A stretch of DNA of 64,000 nucleotides from a bacterium OL-1 (GTDB lineage: Bacteria; Actinomycetota; Coriobacteriia; Coriobacteriales; Atopobiaceae), in the NCBI GenBank assembly GCA_000752675.2, contig LM994626.1, forward strand, positions 75,004-139,003, given 5' to 3'. Shown here in pieces: positions 44,081-52,215 of the stretch. The translations under genes and the position numbers were made by a program. Positions within the stretch are counted from its first letter, which is position 1, and every line of letters begins with the position of its first letter. A model generated the notes under the pieces. That model was given only the letters and a program-made list of their open reading frames with translations. It was not told where the DNA came from and ran no database searches.

Positions 44081-45370
44081 CTAGCCCTCTGGGTGGACAA
44101 GCGCCGAGAAGCGCGAGCCCGGAAAGTCAAGTGTTGCAAAGTAGTCTGCGGGCGTCTCGGCGCGCCGAATGAGCTCGAACGAGCCATCCTCGCGCAACAG
44201 CAGCTCCGCCGAGCGGAGCGTGCCGTTGTAGTTGTAGCCCATGGAGTGCCCGTGGGCGCCAGCGTCGTGAATGAAGAGCAGGTCACCGATGTGGACCTCG
44301 GGCAGCATACGGTCGCGCGCAAACTGGTCGGAGTTCTCGCAGAGCCTGCCCACCACGTTGTAGCGCCTGGTTGCGGGCTCGCCCTCGTGACCCATCACGG
44401 TGATGTGGTGGTAGGCGCCGTAGACCGCCGGGCGCATGAGGTTGGAGGCGCAGGCGTCGACGCCCAGGTAGTCGTGGTAGGTGACCTTCTCGTGGATCAC
44501 ACGGGTCACAAGGCCGCCCGCAGGCGCCAGCATCCAGCGGCCAAGCTCGGCGGCAAGGGCCACGTCACCCATACCCGCAGGCACGAGAACCTCCTCGTAC
44601 ACGCGGCGCACGCCCTCGCCCACGGCAGCGATGTCCACGGGAACATCCTCGGGTCGGTAGTCGATGCCAATGCCGCCGGAGAGGTCAACCAGCCGCACGT
44701 GCACGTCAAGCTCGCGCGAAAGTCGCACGGCCAGCTCGAAGAGCACGCGCGCGAGGCGCGGGTAGTAGTCCTCCACCTGCGTGTTTGAGGCAAGAAACGC
44801 ATGGAGGCCAAACTCGGTAACGCCCATGGCGGAAAGCCTGCGCGCCGCCTCCATGACCTGGTCGACGGTCATGCCAAACTTGGAGTCCTCGGGCTCGCCG
44901 ATGATGCCGTTTGAGGCCGTGAAGTTGCCTCCCGGGTTCACGCGCAGGCAGACCATGGCGGGCAACTTTCCGTCCAACGCGCGCGACAGGCAGTCCACCA
45001 TGTCGAGCGAGTCCAGGTTGATGATGGCGCCTAGGTCGCGCGCGCGGCGGTAGTCCTCGTCGGGTGTGTCGTTGGAGGAGAGCATGATGCGCTCGCCTCG
45101 CACGCCGCAGGCGCTGGCAAGCGTGAGCTCCGTGGCGGTTGCGCAGTCGCAGCCGCAGCCCTCCTCTACGAGGATGGAGACAATCGTGGGGTTGGGCGTC
45201 GCCTTCACGGCAAAGTACTCGGTGAAGCCGGGGTTCCACGAGAACGCCGCCTTCAAGGCGCGCGCACGCTCGCGGATGAGCTTCTCGCTATAGACGTGGA
45301 AGGGCGTGGGCCACTGCGCGGCGGCACGCTCAAGCTGGTCTCTTGTGACGAACGGTAGCTTCTCCCCCAT
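44081..45370 (-). CDS. lysA: Diaminopimelate decarboxylase
   Basis: 429 residues from MGEKLPFVTRDQLE. A PLP-dependent alanine-racemase-type barrel with the cofactor lysine in EYFAVKATPNP (about 60-70), a glycine-rich phosphate loop DLSGGIGIDY, and the C-terminal YHHITVMGHE region. It makes lysine from meso-diaminopimelate, the last step. It is first in lysA-dapA-dapB-dapH and is preceded by a lysine riboswitch aptamer, so lysine should shut down the whole operon. GGGGGAG before the ATG is the ribosome site. Confidence 0.95.
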   Translation of the reverse strand: MGEKLPFVTRDQLERAAAQWPTPFHVYSEKLIRERARALKAAFSWNPGFTEYFAVKATPNPTIVSILVEEGCGCDCATATELTLASACGVRGERIMLSSNDTPDEDYRRARDLGAIINLDSLDMVDCLSRALDGKLPAMVCLRVNPGGNFTASNGIIGEPEDSKFGMTVDQVMEAARRLSAMGVTEFGLHAFLASNTQVEDYYPRLARVLFELAVRLSRELDVHVRLVDLSGGIGIDYRPEDVPVDIAAVGEGVRRVYEEVLVPAGMGDVALAAELGRWMLAPAGGLVTRVIHEKVTYHDYLGVDACASNLMRPAVYGAYHHITVMGHEGEPATRRYNVVGRLCENSDQFARDRMLPEVHIGDLLFIHDAGAHGHSMGYNYNGTLRSAELLLREDGSFELIRRAETPADYFATLDFPGSRFSALVHPEG

Positions 45371-45433
45371 TACTCCCCCAGACGCGCCGCAGGGGCGCCG
45401 CCGGGGTCCACGCAGCAGCGCCGCGTGGCCGGG

Positions 45434-45591
45434 GATAGCGCTCCCGCGGATCTTCTCCACGGACAGTCCCGGCGGTATTCCCGCCGAGCCCACCGCCGCG
45501 CCATGCCTGACGCGAAAGTTCGGCGGGCATCGCCTCTCCTGGAATCCTTGCCCGCCGGCTCCTCCAGGACCATCGTGCCCGCTCCTCTATC
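45434..45591 (-). promoter_or_regulatory. Lysine riboswitch (L box) upstream of lysA
   Basis: On the minus strand the aptamer runs from GATAGAGGAGCG (5' end at 45591) to GGGAGCGCTATC (3' end at 45434). P1 is GATAG/CTATC, as in the Bacillus subtilis lysC L box. Other matches are CCCGCCGAAC (for the GCCGAAG bulge), GACTGTC (for GGCTGTC) and the AGAGGNGCG loop-E region. The expression platform follows at 45371-45433 with hairpin CCACGC/GCGTGG and a GGGGGAG ribosome site. This suggests control of translation start, as there is no T-run. Confidence 0.85.
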
Positions 45592-45600
45592 GTGCGGACA

Positions 45601-45629
45601 ACGCTAGCATCCACGCCGCGCCGGCGCAA
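45601..45629 (-). promoter_or_regulatory. Candidate promoter of the lysA operon
   Basis: Minus strand TTGCGC (45624-45629), 17 bp, TAGCGT (45601-45606) with an extended TG. Transcription would begin about 10 bp before the riboswitch, which fits. Confidence 0.5.
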
Positions 45630-45699
45630 GGTCGCACGTGGCACCAACGGAGAAAAACTTCTACACGAGGTGGTAGGCAGCTCAACGGCCGATAGGAGA

Positions 45700-45728
45700 T
45701 CGGCAGGGCGACGACGGGGGAGTATGCT
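45700..45728 (+). promoter_or_regulatory. Candidate promoter of the M20 peptidase gene
   Basis: TCGGCA (45700-45705), 17 bp, TATGCT (45723-45728), 50 bp before the ATG. The rest of 45630-45778 holds nothing else recognised. Confidence 0.45.
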
Positions 45729-45778
45729 AGGGGCAACACGCACGCTACGCGGCGGCGCGCCGCGCTCTGGAGGACCTC

Positions 45779-46930
45779 ATGAACCCAAGGGAGACCTACA
45801 CAGCACTGGAGTTTGCGCGAGAGGTGCGCGAGGAGTCGCTCGAGCTTCTGCGCGCGCTCGGGCGTATTGGCGCCCCCACGGGTGACGAGGGACGCCGCGC
45901 CTGGTTTGTAGCAACCTGGCTCCGCGAGCAGGGCGCAACCGACGTCACCGTGGACGAGGCGCATAACGTTGTCTGCATCCTGGGCGACCGTTCCGAGCCA
46001 GGCCGCGCGGTCTTCTCCGCCCACACCGACGTCGTCTTTCCCGACACGGGCGAGCTGCCACTCACCGAGGACGAGGAGAACATGTACGCCCCGGGCATCG
46101 GCGACGACACGGCCTGCCTGGTGACGCTGCTCATGGCCACAAAGTGGTTCCTCAAGCACCGCCCCAAGCTCGACACCTGCGTTGTGGTGGTGGCGAACTC
46201 CGGCGAGGAGGGACTGGGCAACCTCAAGGGCACCAAGCAGCTCATGCGCGAGGCAACCGCTCCCGTGACGGAGCTCACCGCGCTTGACGCTCACTTCCCC
46301 GAGGTGGTCACCGAGGCAGTGGGGTCGGTGCGCTACCGCATCAGCGTGCACACGCAGGGCGGCCACAGCTGGAAGAACTGGGGCGTTCCCAACGCCATCG
46401 AGCGGCTCTCGCGCGTGGTGTGCGCAATGTACGACCTGCCGCGGCCCACCGAAGCCCGTACCACCTGCAACGTGGGTCTCATCGAGGGCGGCACCACGGT
46501 CAACAGCATCGCGAGCGAGGCATCGTGCCTCTGCGAGTTTCGATCCACGAGCGAGTCATGCCTGCAAGAGATGGACGAGAAGCTCCGTGACCTCGTTGCC
46601 CGGGCGGACGCCCGCGACGACATGGACGTCCAGATCGCCGTCATAGGCCGCCGGCCCGCCACGGGCGATGTGAACGAGACCGCCGAGCGACGCCTCACGC
46701 GCCGCTGCGATGACGCCATCCAGGCGGTCCTTGGCGTGCGCGCCCACCACGTAAGCTCTTCGACCGACGCAAACGTGCCCCTCTCGCTTGGCGTCCCCGC
46801 CGTGTGCGTGGGCACCATCACGGGGGGCCTTCCCCACACCCGCGACGAGTGGATTCGAAAGGCGTCGCTTGAGCAGGGCGTCGCGGTGGCGCTGCTGCTC
46901 ATGATGGCACACGTGGTGGAGGACGAGTAG
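45779..46930 (+). CDS. M20-family metallopeptidase/deacylase
   Basis: 383 residues, GGAGG before the ATG. Di-zinc ligands are in FSAHTDVVFP (His and Asp, about 82-84), GIGDDTACL (bridging Asp) and ANSGEEGLGN (catalytic Glu and ligand Glu), with a C-terminal His in GLPHTRDEW. The dimerisation lid has HTQGGHSWKNWG. The family covers peptidase T-like enzymes and DapE/N-acyl deacylases. Its place between lysA and a PatA-like aminotransferase makes it a candidate for the N-acetyl-diaminopimelate deacetylase missing from this set. The sequence looks closer to peptidase-T-like M20 than to classical DapL, so that role is a hypothesis. Confidence 0.85.
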   Translation: MNPRETYTALEFAREVREESLELLRALGRIGAPTGDEGRRAWFVATWLREQGATDVTVDEAHNVVCILGDRSEPGRAVFSAHTDVVFPDTGELPLTEDEENMYAPGIGDDTACLVTLLMATKWFLKHRPKLDTCVVVVANSGEEGLGNLKGTKQLMREATAPVTELTALDAHFPEVVTEAVGSVRYRISVHTQGGHSWKNWGVPNAIERLSRVVCAMYDLPRPTEARTTCNVGLIEGGTTVNSIASEASCLCEFRSTSESCLQEMDEKLRDLVARADARDDMDVQIAVIGRRPATGDVNETAERRLTRRCDDAIQAVLGVRAHHVSSSTDANVPLSLGVPAVCVGTITGGLPHTRDEWIRKASLEQGVAVALLLMMAHVVEDE

Positions 46931-46961
46931 CGCCCGTATGCGCCGTTGGCGGCAGGCGCCG

Positions 46962-48101
46962 CTACCGCAACGCTCCCACAAACCCAGCCAGGCGCTCAAG
47001 GCCTGTGGCCAGGGTCTTCTCGTCCGTGGCATAGCTTAGGCGCACGTGACCCTCTCCGCCAAAGCACGAGCCCGGCACCAGCGCCACACCGGCCTCGCGG
47101 ATGGCGCGCTCACAGAACTCCTCGCTTGCGAGGCCCAGTCCCTCTATGCTGGGAAACGCGTAGAACGCGCCCCGGGGCGTGACGACGGAAAGCCCCATGC
47201 GGTCGAGCGCCTCCACCGTGACGTCGCGTCGTGCCTGGTAGGAGGCGCGCATGGGGGCCGTATTGGTAGCAAGCGCCTCCACGGCGGCGTGCTGCAGGAA
47301 GGCCGGCACCGACGAGACCGCGTACTGGTGCACCTTGGCCATAGCGGCAGCGACCTTCTCGCCAGCGCCCACCCAGCCTAGGCGCCAGCCGGTCATGGCC
47401 CACGGCTTCGAGAAGCTGTTGGCAACGATGGTCCTATCCGCAAGCTCGGGATAGAGGGCCGAGAAGCGCCGGTAGCCGGGCTCGTAGCAAAGCTCGCCAT
47501 AGACGTCGTCGCAGATCACGTAGAGGCCACGCGTTTGCGCGGCCTCGGCCACGGCATCCATGCTGCGGCGGTCAAGAACGCACCCGGTGGGGTTGTTGGG
47601 CGAGGTGATCACAATCGCCTTGGTGCGAGGCGTGATCGCCTGCGCGAGGGCGTGCGGGTCCAGCTGGAAGTTGCTCGCAGTGGTGTCGAGCGCCACGGGC
47701 ACGCCGCGCGCCAGCCTCACAAGGGAGTCATAGAGAAGAAACGCCGGCGTGGGGATGATGACCTCGTCGCCGGGGTTGAGAAGCGACGTGATGGCACAGA
47801 AGAGCGCCTCCGTTGCGCCATCGGTCACAATCACGTTTTCCGGCGCAAGACGCACGCCGCGCTCGGCCTCCCACGCGCAGATGGCCTCACGAAGCCATGC
47901 AAAGCCGTTGTTGGGCGGGTAGTGCGTGAGGCCGCGGGCAAGGTCCTCCCCCACCTTGGCGCATACGTTGGGGGTCGTGTCCTCTCCGGGCTCACCCAGC
48001 GTGAGCGAGACGCAGCCGGGAGTTTGGGCAGCGAGTGCCGAGAAGCGCCTGATGCCAGAGAGCCTTAGGTCATCAAGGGCAGCATTGAGCGAGAGGGGCA
48101 T
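46962..48101 (-). CDS. PatA-like class I/II aminotransferase
   Basis: 379 residues with a strong GGAGG site. PLP motifs: SLTLGEPGEDT at the start, ITSPNNPTG (substrate/PLP Asn), ICDDVYGEL (Asp) and NSFSKPWAMTGWRLG with the Schiff-base Lys. It resembles Bacillus PatA, an N-acetyl-LL-diaminopimelate aminotransferase. With dapH 4.6 kb away this would fill the step after DapH. Other aspartate/aromatic aminotransferases have the same motifs, so specificity is inferred. It converges with the M20 gene, 31 bp between the stops. Confidence 0.85.
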   Translation of the reverse strand: MPLSLNAALDDLRLSGIRRFSALAAQTPGCVSLTLGEPGEDTTPNVCAKVGEDLARGLTHYPPNNGFAWLREAICAWEAERGVRLAPENVIVTDGATEALFCAITSLLNPGDEVIIPTPAFLLYDSLVRLARGVPVALDTTASNFQLDPHALAQAITPRTKAIVITSPNNPTGCVLDRRSMDAVAEAAQTRGLYVICDDVYGELCYEPGYRRFSALYPELADRTIVANSFSKPWAMTGWRLGWVGAGEKVAAAMAKVHQYAVSSVPAFLQHAAVEALATNTAPMRASYQARRDVTVEALDRMGLSVVTPRGAFYAFPSIEGLGLASEEFCERAIREAGVALVPGSCFGGEGHVRLSYATDEKTLATGLERLAGFVGALR

Positions 48102-48184
48102 GGGTTCCTCCTAGGGATTCCAGGCTGCCCCAAAGAAAAACGGGGGCGGCGCGCGGGCGCTACTCCCCGAAGACTAACAAAAAA

Positions 48185-48198
48185 GACCCCGTGGGGTC
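48185..48198 (-). terminator. Rho-independent terminator of the 74-residue gene
   Basis: GACCCC-GT-GGGGTC (48185-48198). On the minus strand it is directly followed by TTTTTTG. A second GC-rich hairpin (CCCCGG..CCGGGG type, about 48229-48256) lies nearer the gene. Confidence 0.85.
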
Positions 48199-48262
48199 CT
48201 GCTTGCCAACGTGCACTTTGTCATTTCCCCGGACGGCACCGGGGTGCCGGGGCGTATTGCCC

Positions 48263-48487
48263 CTAATCGACCCTGGTGCACTTGACGAGCAGGTGGGAAC
48301 CCCCGTGGTTGGCGGCATGGCTTCCATACCAGCGCTCAATATCGCGGTAGAGCCACAGGGGGCTGTCGGCCTCGAAGCTGCGACGGTGGTTGTCGAACAT
48401 GGCGGTGTACTCGCCGCTCATGAACCAGCCGTCCATGCAGGCGTCAAGGACCTTCTTCTGGAGCCTGCTCAGGTTCTTGATCTTCAT
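48263..48487 (-). CDS. Small hypothetical protein, 74 residues
   Basis: Starts MKIKNLSRLQKKVLDACMDG with an excellent AAGGAGGA site 5 bp before the ATG. Soluble, no signal peptide. The N-terminal half is helical and basic, the middle has GEYTAMFDNHRRSFEADSP, and the end is HAANHGGSHLLVKCTRVD. Its own promoter region upstream and a strong terminator downstream support a real gene. The longer frame to 48619 is rejected because the ribosome site defines 48487. No family recognised. Confidence 0.75.
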   Translation of the reverse strand: MKIKNLSRLQKKVLDACMDGWFMSGEYTAMFDNHRRSFEADSPLWLYRDIERWYGSHAANHGGSHLLVKCTRVD

Positions 48488-48645
48488 GGAGTCCTCCTTT
48501 CCTAGCGGTGTTCCTGATGAATACGGTACCCGCGAGGTAGGAGCGATATGTTGCTGCCTCGTTAACTGCACATAACTTCTACAACTTGTTTGAACAAGCA
48601 GTAAGCCCAGCGTAAACACCCTGTTTGCGGCGCGTGAGACACGCC

Positions 48646-49110
48646 CTAGCGAAGCTTCCCCAGACGCGCGAGGGCGTCCCGCACGGTGTCGCGCGCGTGG
48701 TCCACGCGATTGCGCGCGTCCTCGATCTTGCTCTGCACCACGATGTCCGAGATTGCGCCGTCAAAGAAGAAGTCCGCAAAGGTCCAACCTCGGCTGATGT
48801 CCACCTTGAGGCCAGAGAACTCGCGAACGTCCGAGAGCTCGCGCGAGAACACCGCAAGGGACGACTGCGCCTCTCGTAGGGCATCCTGCGCCTCATCGAT
48901 ACGGTGGTGCTTTGCCAGGCCAGAGATGAGACCACCGCCAAAGATGTCGAGCATGCCCCACCCAGACGCGCTGTCTAGGCTCTTGGACGCCCGGTTGAGA
49001 CACACGAGGGCCTTCTCGCCCGCGTCAATTGCCTCCTCGACCTCGCGCTTTGGGTCAAAGTCCTCACCGGGGACCTCGTAGCTGGGGTAGTTGTCGCTGT
49101 TGCGGGCCAT
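48646..49110 (-). CDS. Hypothetical helical protein, 154 residues
   Basis: Starts MARNSDNYPSYEVPGEDFDP with GGAGG upstream. Long amphipathic helices (about 25-50 and 65-150, heptad-like runs such as EAQDALREAQSSLAVFSREL and VVQSKIEDARNRVDHARD) surround a Gly-rich turn, MLDIFGGGLISGLAKHH. The arrangement, with a small hydrophobic hairpin between coiled coils, suggests a membrane-touching or oligomer-forming protein. It is divergent from the LysR gene, and the space between holds a LysR-type box, so it may be the regulator's target. No family name recognised. Confidence 0.75.
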   Translation of the reverse strand: MARNSDNYPSYEVPGEDFDPKREVEEAIDAGEKALVCLNRASKSLDSASGWGMLDIFGGGLISGLAKHHRIDEAQDALREAQSSLAVFSRELSDVREFSGLKVDISRGWTFADFFFDGAISDIVVQSKIEDARNRVDHARDTVRDALARLGKLR

Positions 49111-49235
49111 GTGGACCTCATCCTCCGTGTGTGCCGGCGCTTGTGCCCGGTTCCCTTCGTGCCCACATTCTACCCATGGGTGCGTAGCTATGCCTTGGGC
49201 ATCCATCTTGTGCGTGCATGTTCTAGGGTAACGCC

Positions 49236-49252
49236 ATACAATTCTCGTATGA
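49236..49252. promoter_or_regulatory. LysR-type box (T-N11-A) between divergent genes
   Basis: CATAC-N7-GTATG, a perfect 5-bp dyad with ATAC/GTAT giving T-N11-A. It lies 80 bp before the LysR start and 126 bp before the divergent hypothetical gene. Confidence 0.45.
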
Positions 49253-49315
49253 CTTGTTCGCGTGCTGCCGCCACGCCAGGCGGCCGCACGCATGCAGATA
49301 CCGCAGGAGGCACGC

Positions 49316-50182
49316 GTGAATCTCAAGCAGCTGGAGTACTTCGTCGCCATAGCCGAGGAGCACCAGATCACGGCGGCCGCGCGGCGCCTGCACATCTCGC
49401 AGCCACCGCTCTCGTATGAGCTGGCACAGCTGGAGCGCGAGCTGGGAACCACGCTCGTGCGCAGGGGGCCGCGCTCTGCCACGCTCACGGATGCGGGCAA
49501 GCTCCTCTACGAGCGGGCAACACGCATCCTCGCGCTCACACAGGCAACAAAGCGCGACGTCGAAGGCGTGGGCAAGGGCATGACCGGCGTGCTCACGCTT
49601 GGGGTCGATGCCTCGTGCGCGGGATCGGTTCCCGGCACGAGACTCGTCGAGCTTGCGTCCACACCCAACGTCTCGGTGGAGCTGCGCGAGGGAGACACGC
49701 CGCAGGTGCTCGAGATGCTCGAGGGCGGCGTGGTGGACATCGGCGTGGTGCGCACGCCGTTCGCGAGCGCCGGCCTGCGCTGCCGCTACGCCAAGACGGA
49801 GCGCATGCTTGCCATCATGCCACCCGCGCTTGAGGTGGGCTCGGAGATGGAAGTCACCTGCACTCAGCTCTCGGGCGTGCCGGTGGTGCTCGCGCGTCGC
49901 CTTGAAGAGCAGGTGCGCGCCACGTTCGACGAAGCCAAGGCGGAGCTTTCCGTAGGCTGCGTGGTCGACGACGAGCGCACGGCCTGCACTTGGGCGCGCG
50001 GCAGCATGGGCGTTGCCCTCGCACCCGAGACGCTGCTTCCCGTCACCGACACGGGCGATTGCTTCATAAAGGTGATCGCCGAGAAGGGCTTGTCAACTCG
50101 GCAGGCGGTGGTCTGGAAGGCAGACCGTTACATGTCACCGCTTGCACAGAGGTGCTTGGCTCTTCTCGGCGATCTGGGGTAG
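49316..50182 (+). CDS. LysR-family transcriptional regulator
   Basis: 288 residues starting at GTG 49316, with AGGAGG 5 bp upstream. Winged helix: MNLKQLEYFVAIAEEHQITAAARRLHIS with the usual HTH around 17-40, then SYELAQLERELGTTL. The C-terminal substrate-binding domain starts near 95 (GVLTLGVDASCAGS). The upstream ATGs from 49262 have no family match. It is likely regulated by itself through the dyad at 49236-49252, and may control the divergent hypothetical gene. The co-inducer is unknown. Confidence 0.92.
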   Translation: MNLKQLEYFVAIAEEHQITAAARRLHISQPPLSYELAQLERELGTTLVRRGPRSATLTDAGKLLYERATRILALTQATKRDVEGVGKGMTGVLTLGVDASCAGSVPGTRLVELASTPNVSVELREGDTPQVLEMLEGGVVDIGVVRTPFASAGLRCRYAKTERMLAIMPPALEVGSEMEVTCTQLSGVPVVLARRLEEQVRATFDEAKAELSVGCVVDDERTACTWARGSMGVALAPETLLPVTDTGDCFIKVIAEKGLSTRQAVVWKADRYMSPLAQRCLALLGDLG

Positions 50183-50236
50183 GAACTGGCCGAACGGAGG
50201 AAGGAGGCCGTCCGGCCTGGGGAATGGGAACCTAGG

Positions 50237-50491
50237 TTACTTGGCGCTCGCGGAGACCTCGACATCGGCGTCATCGGGGTCGGCGACAACCTCCTCGACG
50301 TTCTCGGAGGAGCTGGACTTCTCGGCCTTGGCGACGTCCTTGTCGTCACTGCCTTCCTCCATGCCTTCGCGCACGTTCTTGACGGTCTTGCCGATGGCGG
50401 AGCCAAGCTTGGGAAGGTTCTTGGGCCCAAAGATGATCAGGGCTACCAAGAGAATGACGAGAAGCTCGGGAACACCCATTCCGAGAACCAT
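50237..50491 (-). CDS. tatA: Sec-independent protein translocase TatA/E-like
   Basis: 84 residues: a single N-terminal membrane helix (VPELLVILLVALIIF), the FGPKNLPKLG hinge, an amphipathic helix (SAIGKTVKNVREGMEEG) and an acidic tail. This is the standard TatA layout. It forms the pore for folded Tat substrates. No tatC is adjacent in this window. The importer binding protein at 12759-13790 has a twin-arginine signal and would be a client. The ATG with GGAGG upstream is clear. Confidence 0.9.
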   Translation of the reverse strand: MVLGMGVPELLVILLVALIIFGPKNLPKLGSAIGKTVKNVREGMEEGSDDKDVAKAEKSSSSENVEEVVADPDDADVEVSASAK

Positions 50492-50673
50492 TGTTGCCTC
50501 CTAAAACGACATGCGGTTGGACGGCAACGCCGTGTTGCGGTCCCTGTGCAGCACGTCGTGGGGCGCGCCGCCTTTCAGTCTTGATAGTAGGATTGGCCAA
50601 TAGATAGGTAAAATACATTTTGATATGCCGTTCCATATAAGGTTTGTATCGATTGGCGTTGGTACGGTACCGC

Positions 50674-50702
50674 GTGACGGAGCAGAGCTGCCACCCTACA
50701 AT
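50674..50702 (+). promoter_or_regulatory. Promoter of the MTA phosphorylase gene
   Basis: GTGACG (50674-50679), 17 bp, TACAAT (50697-50702), 39 bp before the ATG. Confidence 0.6.
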
Positions 50703-50741
50703 GTACGAGGGCATATGCACCGCATTCGAAAGGAGTCACGC

Positions 50742-51554
50742 ATGGCAGAGCTTCCGCAGGCAGAGATCGGCATCTTTGGCGGATCCGGGTTCTACAGCCT
50801 CTTTGAGGGCGATTACGAGGAGGTCTCCCTCGACACGCGCTGGGGCCAGCCCTCCGACGTCTATACCGTGGGGACCATCGGCGGCCGCAAGGTGGCGTTT
50901 CTCCCCCGCCACGGCCACAAGCACACCTTTGCCCCCGGCGAGGTCAACTACCGTGCCAACCTCTGGGGTATGCACGAGCTTGGCGTGAAGCAGGTTATTG
51001 GGCCCTGCTCGGTGGGGTCCCTCTCGCTTGACATCCACCCCGGCGACTTTGTGATTTGCGACCAGTTCGTTGACAGAACCAAGGGTCGCGCCGACACGTT
51101 CTTTACCCACGACCTTGGCCTGGGCGTGCAGCACCTCTCCGCTGCGCACCCCTACTGCGAGACCATGCGCAAGGTTGCCGTCGAGAAGTGCCGCGAGCTG
51201 GGCATTCCCGTGCACGACGGCGGCACCGTGGTCACCATCCAGGGGCCGCGCTTCTCGACCACCGCAGAGAGCGAGTGGTTCCAGAAGATAGGCTGGTCGG
51301 TGGTGAACATGACGCAGTACCCCGAGGCGTGGCTTGCGCGCGAGCTGGGCATGCACTACGTGAACGTGAGCCTGGTCACCGACTACGACTCCGGCCTGGG
51401 CAAGTATGCCGCCGTCACCAATGACGACGTGCTGCGCGTCTTCAACGAAAACCTCCACCTGCTGCGCAAGCTCATCGAGGCCATGGTGCCGGCACTGCCC
51501 TCCACCATCGACGACGACTGCACCGGAAGCGCAGCGCTCTTCGAGCGCCTGTAG
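50742..51554 (+). CDS. mtnP: S-methyl-5'-thioadenosine phosphorylase
   Basis: 270 residues from MAELPQAEIGIFGGSGFY, AGGAG upstream. Family-2 nucleoside phosphorylase motifs: GGSGFY, FLPRHGHKHTFAPGEVNYRANLW (phosphate site, in two pieces), GPRFSTTAES and NMTQYPEAWLARELGMHY. It cleaves methylthioadenosine for adenine and methionine salvage. The MT-adenosine and purine enzymes of this family differ at few residues, so inosine or guanosine activity is not excluded. Monocistronic, followed by a hairpin-rich convergent region. Confidence 0.92.
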   Translation: MAELPQAEIGIFGGSGFYSLFEGDYEEVSLDTRWGQPSDVYTVGTIGGRKVAFLPRHGHKHTFAPGEVNYRANLWGMHELGVKQVIGPCSVGSLSLDIHPGDFVICDQFVDRTKGRADTFFTHDLGLGVQHLSAAHPYCETMRKVAVEKCRELGIPVHDGGTVVTIQGPRFSTTAESEWFQKIGWSVVNMTQYPEAWLARELGMHYVNVSLVTDYDSGLGKYAAVTNDDVLRVFNENLHLLRKLIEAMVPALPSTIDDDCTGSAALFERL

Positions 51555-51564
51555 GCGTGCGACT

Positions 51565-51744
51565 CTCGCTCCTGCTGCGAAAACGCGCCTTCGGGAGAGA
51601 ATTTTGCGCCGGAGCGAGGGTTATTGTGGGATCTCGTACGAGAGGAGCCTTCGGGCGCCAAAAATGGCGCCCGAACAACGATTACCGCAGGATTCTCGCC
51701 TAAAGTAGCCCCTCCGGCGCCAGATTGACGCCGGAGGGGCTACT
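51565..51744. repeat. Three hairpins between mtnP and the ACT gene
   Basis: CTCGCTCC (51565-51572)/GGAGCGAG (51611-51618); TCGGGCGCCA (51651-51660)/TGGCGCCCGA (51665-51674); AGTAGCCCCTCCGGCG (51704-51719)/CGCCGGAGGGGCTACT (51729-51744), the last a 16-bp perfect stem. The genes converge here, so some are probably terminators, although U-tracts are poor. Confidence 0.75.
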
Positions 51745-51786
51745 CCGTTCAATATGCGAGAAGAACAGCGACGCCCAGGGCAAAAG

Positions 51787-52215
51787 CTAGTCCAGCTCGC
51801 CCTCCTCCAGGATCTGGAAGCCGGCGCGCTCGATGGCAAAGACCGCCTCGGCCGCCTGCGCCGAGTCCGTCACCTTGAGGGCAAAGATCGCATTACCGTC
51901 CTGGTGCGAGAAGCAATACCCGTACTCCACCGAGATGTCTGCGTTGTCCAGCGTTTCGAGGAGCTCGGCCAGGCCACCGGGCCGGTTGGGAACGGCCACG
52001 GCCGTGACCTTGGTCACGCGGGCACGGTAGCCCGCCTCGTCGAGCGCCGCCTTTGCCTTGTCGGCCTCGTTGCACACGATGCGCACCAGGCCGTACTCCG
52101 GGGTGTCGGCAATCGAGAGGGCACTCATGTTGACGCCCGCGTCCGCCAGGCAGCGGCAGAGCGCGGCCAGGCGGCCCTTGTCGTTCTCAAGAAAGACCGA
52201 GATCTGCTTGATCAT
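51787..52215 (-). CDS. Tandem ACT-domain protein
   Basis: 142 residues from ATG 52215 (TGATG overlap with the paaK stop; a GTG one codon earlier is possible). Two ACT repeats: IKQISVFLENDKGRLAALCRCLADAGVN and, from about 70, VTAVAVPNRPGGLAELLETLDNADI, each a beta-alpha-beta ligand fold with Gly in the loop. Such proteins usually sit next to a phenylacetate-CoA ligase and are thought to sense an aromatic amino acid or to regulate the enzyme. No catalytic domain is present. Confidence 0.9.
   Translation of the reverse strand: MIKQISVFLENDKGRLAALCRCLADAGVNMSALSIADTPEYGLVRIVCNEADKAKAALDEAGYRARVTKVTAVAVPNRPGGLAELLETLDNADISVEYGYCFSHQDGNAIFALKVTDSAQAAEAVFAIERAGFQILEEGELD

Noticed and set aside
45371-45493. 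N-terminal extension of lysA to 45493
   Set aside because: This stretch is the 3' part of the riboswitch and its expression platform; the family start is at 45370.
50660-50675. GGTACCGCG upstream of mtnP as part of a T-box
   Set aside because: No specifier stem or AGGGTGG context was found, and a good promoter lies downstream of it, so it would not be in the transcript.
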